From: Proteocatella sp041738345
Lineage (GTDB): Bacteria; Bacillota; Clostridia; Peptostreptococcales; Filifactoraceae
Assembly (NCBI GenBank): GCA_041738345.1
Contig: JBGSPX010000037.1
Location: 1-64,000, forward strand
Length of the DNA stretch: 64,000 nucleotides
Direction: 5' to 3'
Below are positions 63,117 through 64,000 of the stretch, one piece after another. Under the pieces are notes generated by a model that saw nothing but the letters and a program-made list of their open reading frames with translations, did not search any database and was not told the DNA's origin. How positions within the stretch are numbered: position 1 is the stretch's first letter; each line of letters starts with the position of its first letter. The position numbers and the translations under genes were made by a program.

Positions 63117-63260
63117 CGTAATCTCTCCTTTAATGAAATTATATCATTCGTACTGGAGCGTTACAACTTTACTATATCAGAACAAATGTCATCATAAATA
63201 TTTACAAAATTTTTTAAGATATTCCATAAAACCAATTAACATTGCCTTCTTTCAAATTAA

Positions 63261-63830
63261 TTAGTATGTAAACTTAACTTCTTCTATTAAAGCTAGTTTG
63301 CCATTTTGAATATCGATGCATTTATACTTTATTAGCTTATTGCATGAATTCTCAAAGTTTTCTTTATCTGTACATAAATTATATTTTATAGCCAATTCAT
63401 CAAATTTATATTTTACTATATTTTCTTCTACATATTTGCCTATCCCATTACACTCCATCAATGAAGCTATAACACATCCTTCATTTTCAGTAATCTTAAT
63501 ACCTATTACATCCTTTACATTTCCTGGAGCAGTTACTATTGTTGCTATTATAGTTGCTAAATTTGGATCGATTAGTTCTAAAATTTGTGGAATTTTTTCA
63601 GCAAGTTTTCTCCAATTAATTAATATATTTCCTATTTTGTAACTATCTCCAGTTAAGCTTTTATTATCCAGTTTTATCATCTGCATACATGTAGGATTCG
63701 CTTCTTTTGGAGTGCTTACATTTATTAAATCTTCTAGTATATTTTTAAATTCTATATTTTCAAATAAATTCATCTCTTTTGATATTTGTGTAATTACCTT
63801 TTGTTTAATCTTATTACCAATTATGTTCAT
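63261..63830 (-). CDS. Unknown protein, 189 aa
   Basis: I do not recognise a family. The protein opens MNIIGNKIKQKVITQISKEM. In the middle it has an Ala/Ile/Thr-rich stretch (PNLATIIATIVTAPGNVKD), then IGIKITENEGCVIASLMECN, and a C-terminal winged-helix-like part (FDELAIKYNLCTDKENF...KCIDIQNGKLALIEEV). No signal peptide. It starts 5 bases after the stop of the gene entering from the window edge, whose end contains its AAGGAG site, so the two are coupled. Confidence 0.7.
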   Translation of the reverse strand: MNIIGNKIKQKVITQISKEMNLFENIEFKNILEDLINVSTPKEANPTCMQMIKLDNKSLTGDSYKIGNILINWRKLAEKIPQILELIDPNLATIIATIVTAPGNVKDVIGIKITENEGCVIASLMECNGIGKYVEENIVKYKFDELAIKYNLCTDKENFENSCNKLIKYKCIDIQNGKLALIEEVKFTY

Positions 63831-63835
63831 TATTA

Positions 63836-64000
63836 TTACTCCTTATCTTTGTATAATTTAATTCTCGCATAGATATTCAAATCATTATATAATTGCTTCC
63901 ATGTGTTCTTGATTTCTTTATATAAATTATATTGCCTACTGTGTTCTTGCTGATTTAGATACGTTTTAAAATCTAAATTTTCATTATATATAAAATTAAA
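63836..64000 (-). CDS. Partial unknown protein, C-terminal 54 residues
   Basis: A minus-strand frame enters from the window edge and ends ...NTWKQLYNDLNIYARIKLYKDKE before TAA. It is polar, Tyr/Asn/Lys-rich and helical. Family unknown. Its 3' end overlaps the ribosome site of the 189-residue gene. Confidence 0.6.
   Translation of the reverse strand, partial: FNFIYNENLDFKTYLNQQEHSRQYNLYKEIKNTWKQLYNDLNIYARIKLYKDKE

Larger units (their letters stand above)
60080..63165 (-). mobile_element. IS3-family element with nested group II intron (ends approximate)
   Basis: OrfA and OrfB of an IS3-family transposase lie in order on the minus strand, separated by a group II intron. Removing the intron rejoins GCATTT to TTTGCAAGAAAG and gives the usual OrfA ending KKAAAFFARK, which shows it is one element. 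OrfB has several frameshifts, so the element is dead. I cannot match terminal inverted repeats: the right side ends near TGTCTAAAATATTGACA, and the left has TGTAACGCTCCAGTACGAA, which do not pair well. Confidence 0.75.

Noticed and set aside
60080..63165. Matching terminal inverted repeats for the IS3 element
   Set aside because: TGTCAATATTTTAGACAC and TGTAACGCTCCAGTACGA share little beyond TGT, so I give only approximate ends.
1..64000. CRISPR arrays, tRNA, rRNA or riboswitches
   Set aside because: I saw no regularly spaced repeats, no cloverleaf with CCA-type acceptor, no rRNA signature and no conserved riboswitch core in any intergenic region.

Overview
The window is AT-rich, low-GC DNA from an anaerobic, Gram-positive, clostridia-like bacterium. 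The evidence is a complete rnfCDGEAB operon, an endonuclease-type MutL next to MutS, AGGAGG-like ribosome binding sites, and the Firmicute gene orders xseA-xseB-ispA-tlyA-recN and mltG-trmR-trhP-mtnN. A member or relative of the Peptostreptococcaceae is my guess; there is no rRNA or other marker that settles it.

Layout. Positions 1-5147 hold an accessory minus-strand operon: a large HerA/FtsK-like ATPase, a WHH/HNH nuclease carrying a fresh 144-bp internal duplication, a SUKH/SMI1-KNR4 immunity-like protein and a Sel1-repeat protein cut by the window edge. A decayed gene follows, then a membrane-protein gene split by a TnpB-only IS605-type element (about 6000-7408). Positions 8-21.5 kb are a mix: GNAT acetyltransferase, MFS exporter with a divergent AraC regulator and HutD, lytic transglycosylase, ABC-F ATPase, DUF975 membrane protein, a small cystatin/stefin-like protein, a DEAD-box helicase coupled to a pentapeptide protein, a metallophosphoesterase, a VOC protein and a secreted M3-type peptidase. 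Positions 21.5-25 kb hold a PEP-hydrolase/Tm-1-like operon preceded by a regulator made of the same TIM barrel fused to an AraC DNA-binding domain.

Positions 25-57.5 kb are almost entirely minus-strand housekeeping: mtnN, trhP, trmR, mltG, NUDIX, recN, tlyA, a PAP2-like protein, ispA, xseB, xseA, uvrA, uvrB and ctp; then, after a plus-strand RDD gene, an OpuA-type glycine betaine transporter with a BusR-like regulator; then rnfCDGEAB; then miaB-mutS-mutL-miaA. The themes are DNA repair (RecN, UvrAB, Exo VII, MutSL), tRNA modification (TrhP, TrmR, MiaA, MiaB), ferredoxin:NAD+ energy conservation (Rnf) and osmotic control (OpuA/BusR).

Positions 57.6-64 kb are accessory again: a cluster of four small genes of unknown function plus a broken fifth, then an IS3-family element whose orfA is split by a decayed group II intron of 1862 bp, then two more unknown genes. 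I found no tRNA, rRNA, CRISPR array or riboswitch. The most interesting candidates for undescribed biology are the HerA-ATPase/WHH-nuclease/SUKH operon, the unknown cluster at 57.7-60.1 kb, the PEP-hydrolase-AraC fusion and the cystatin-like protein.
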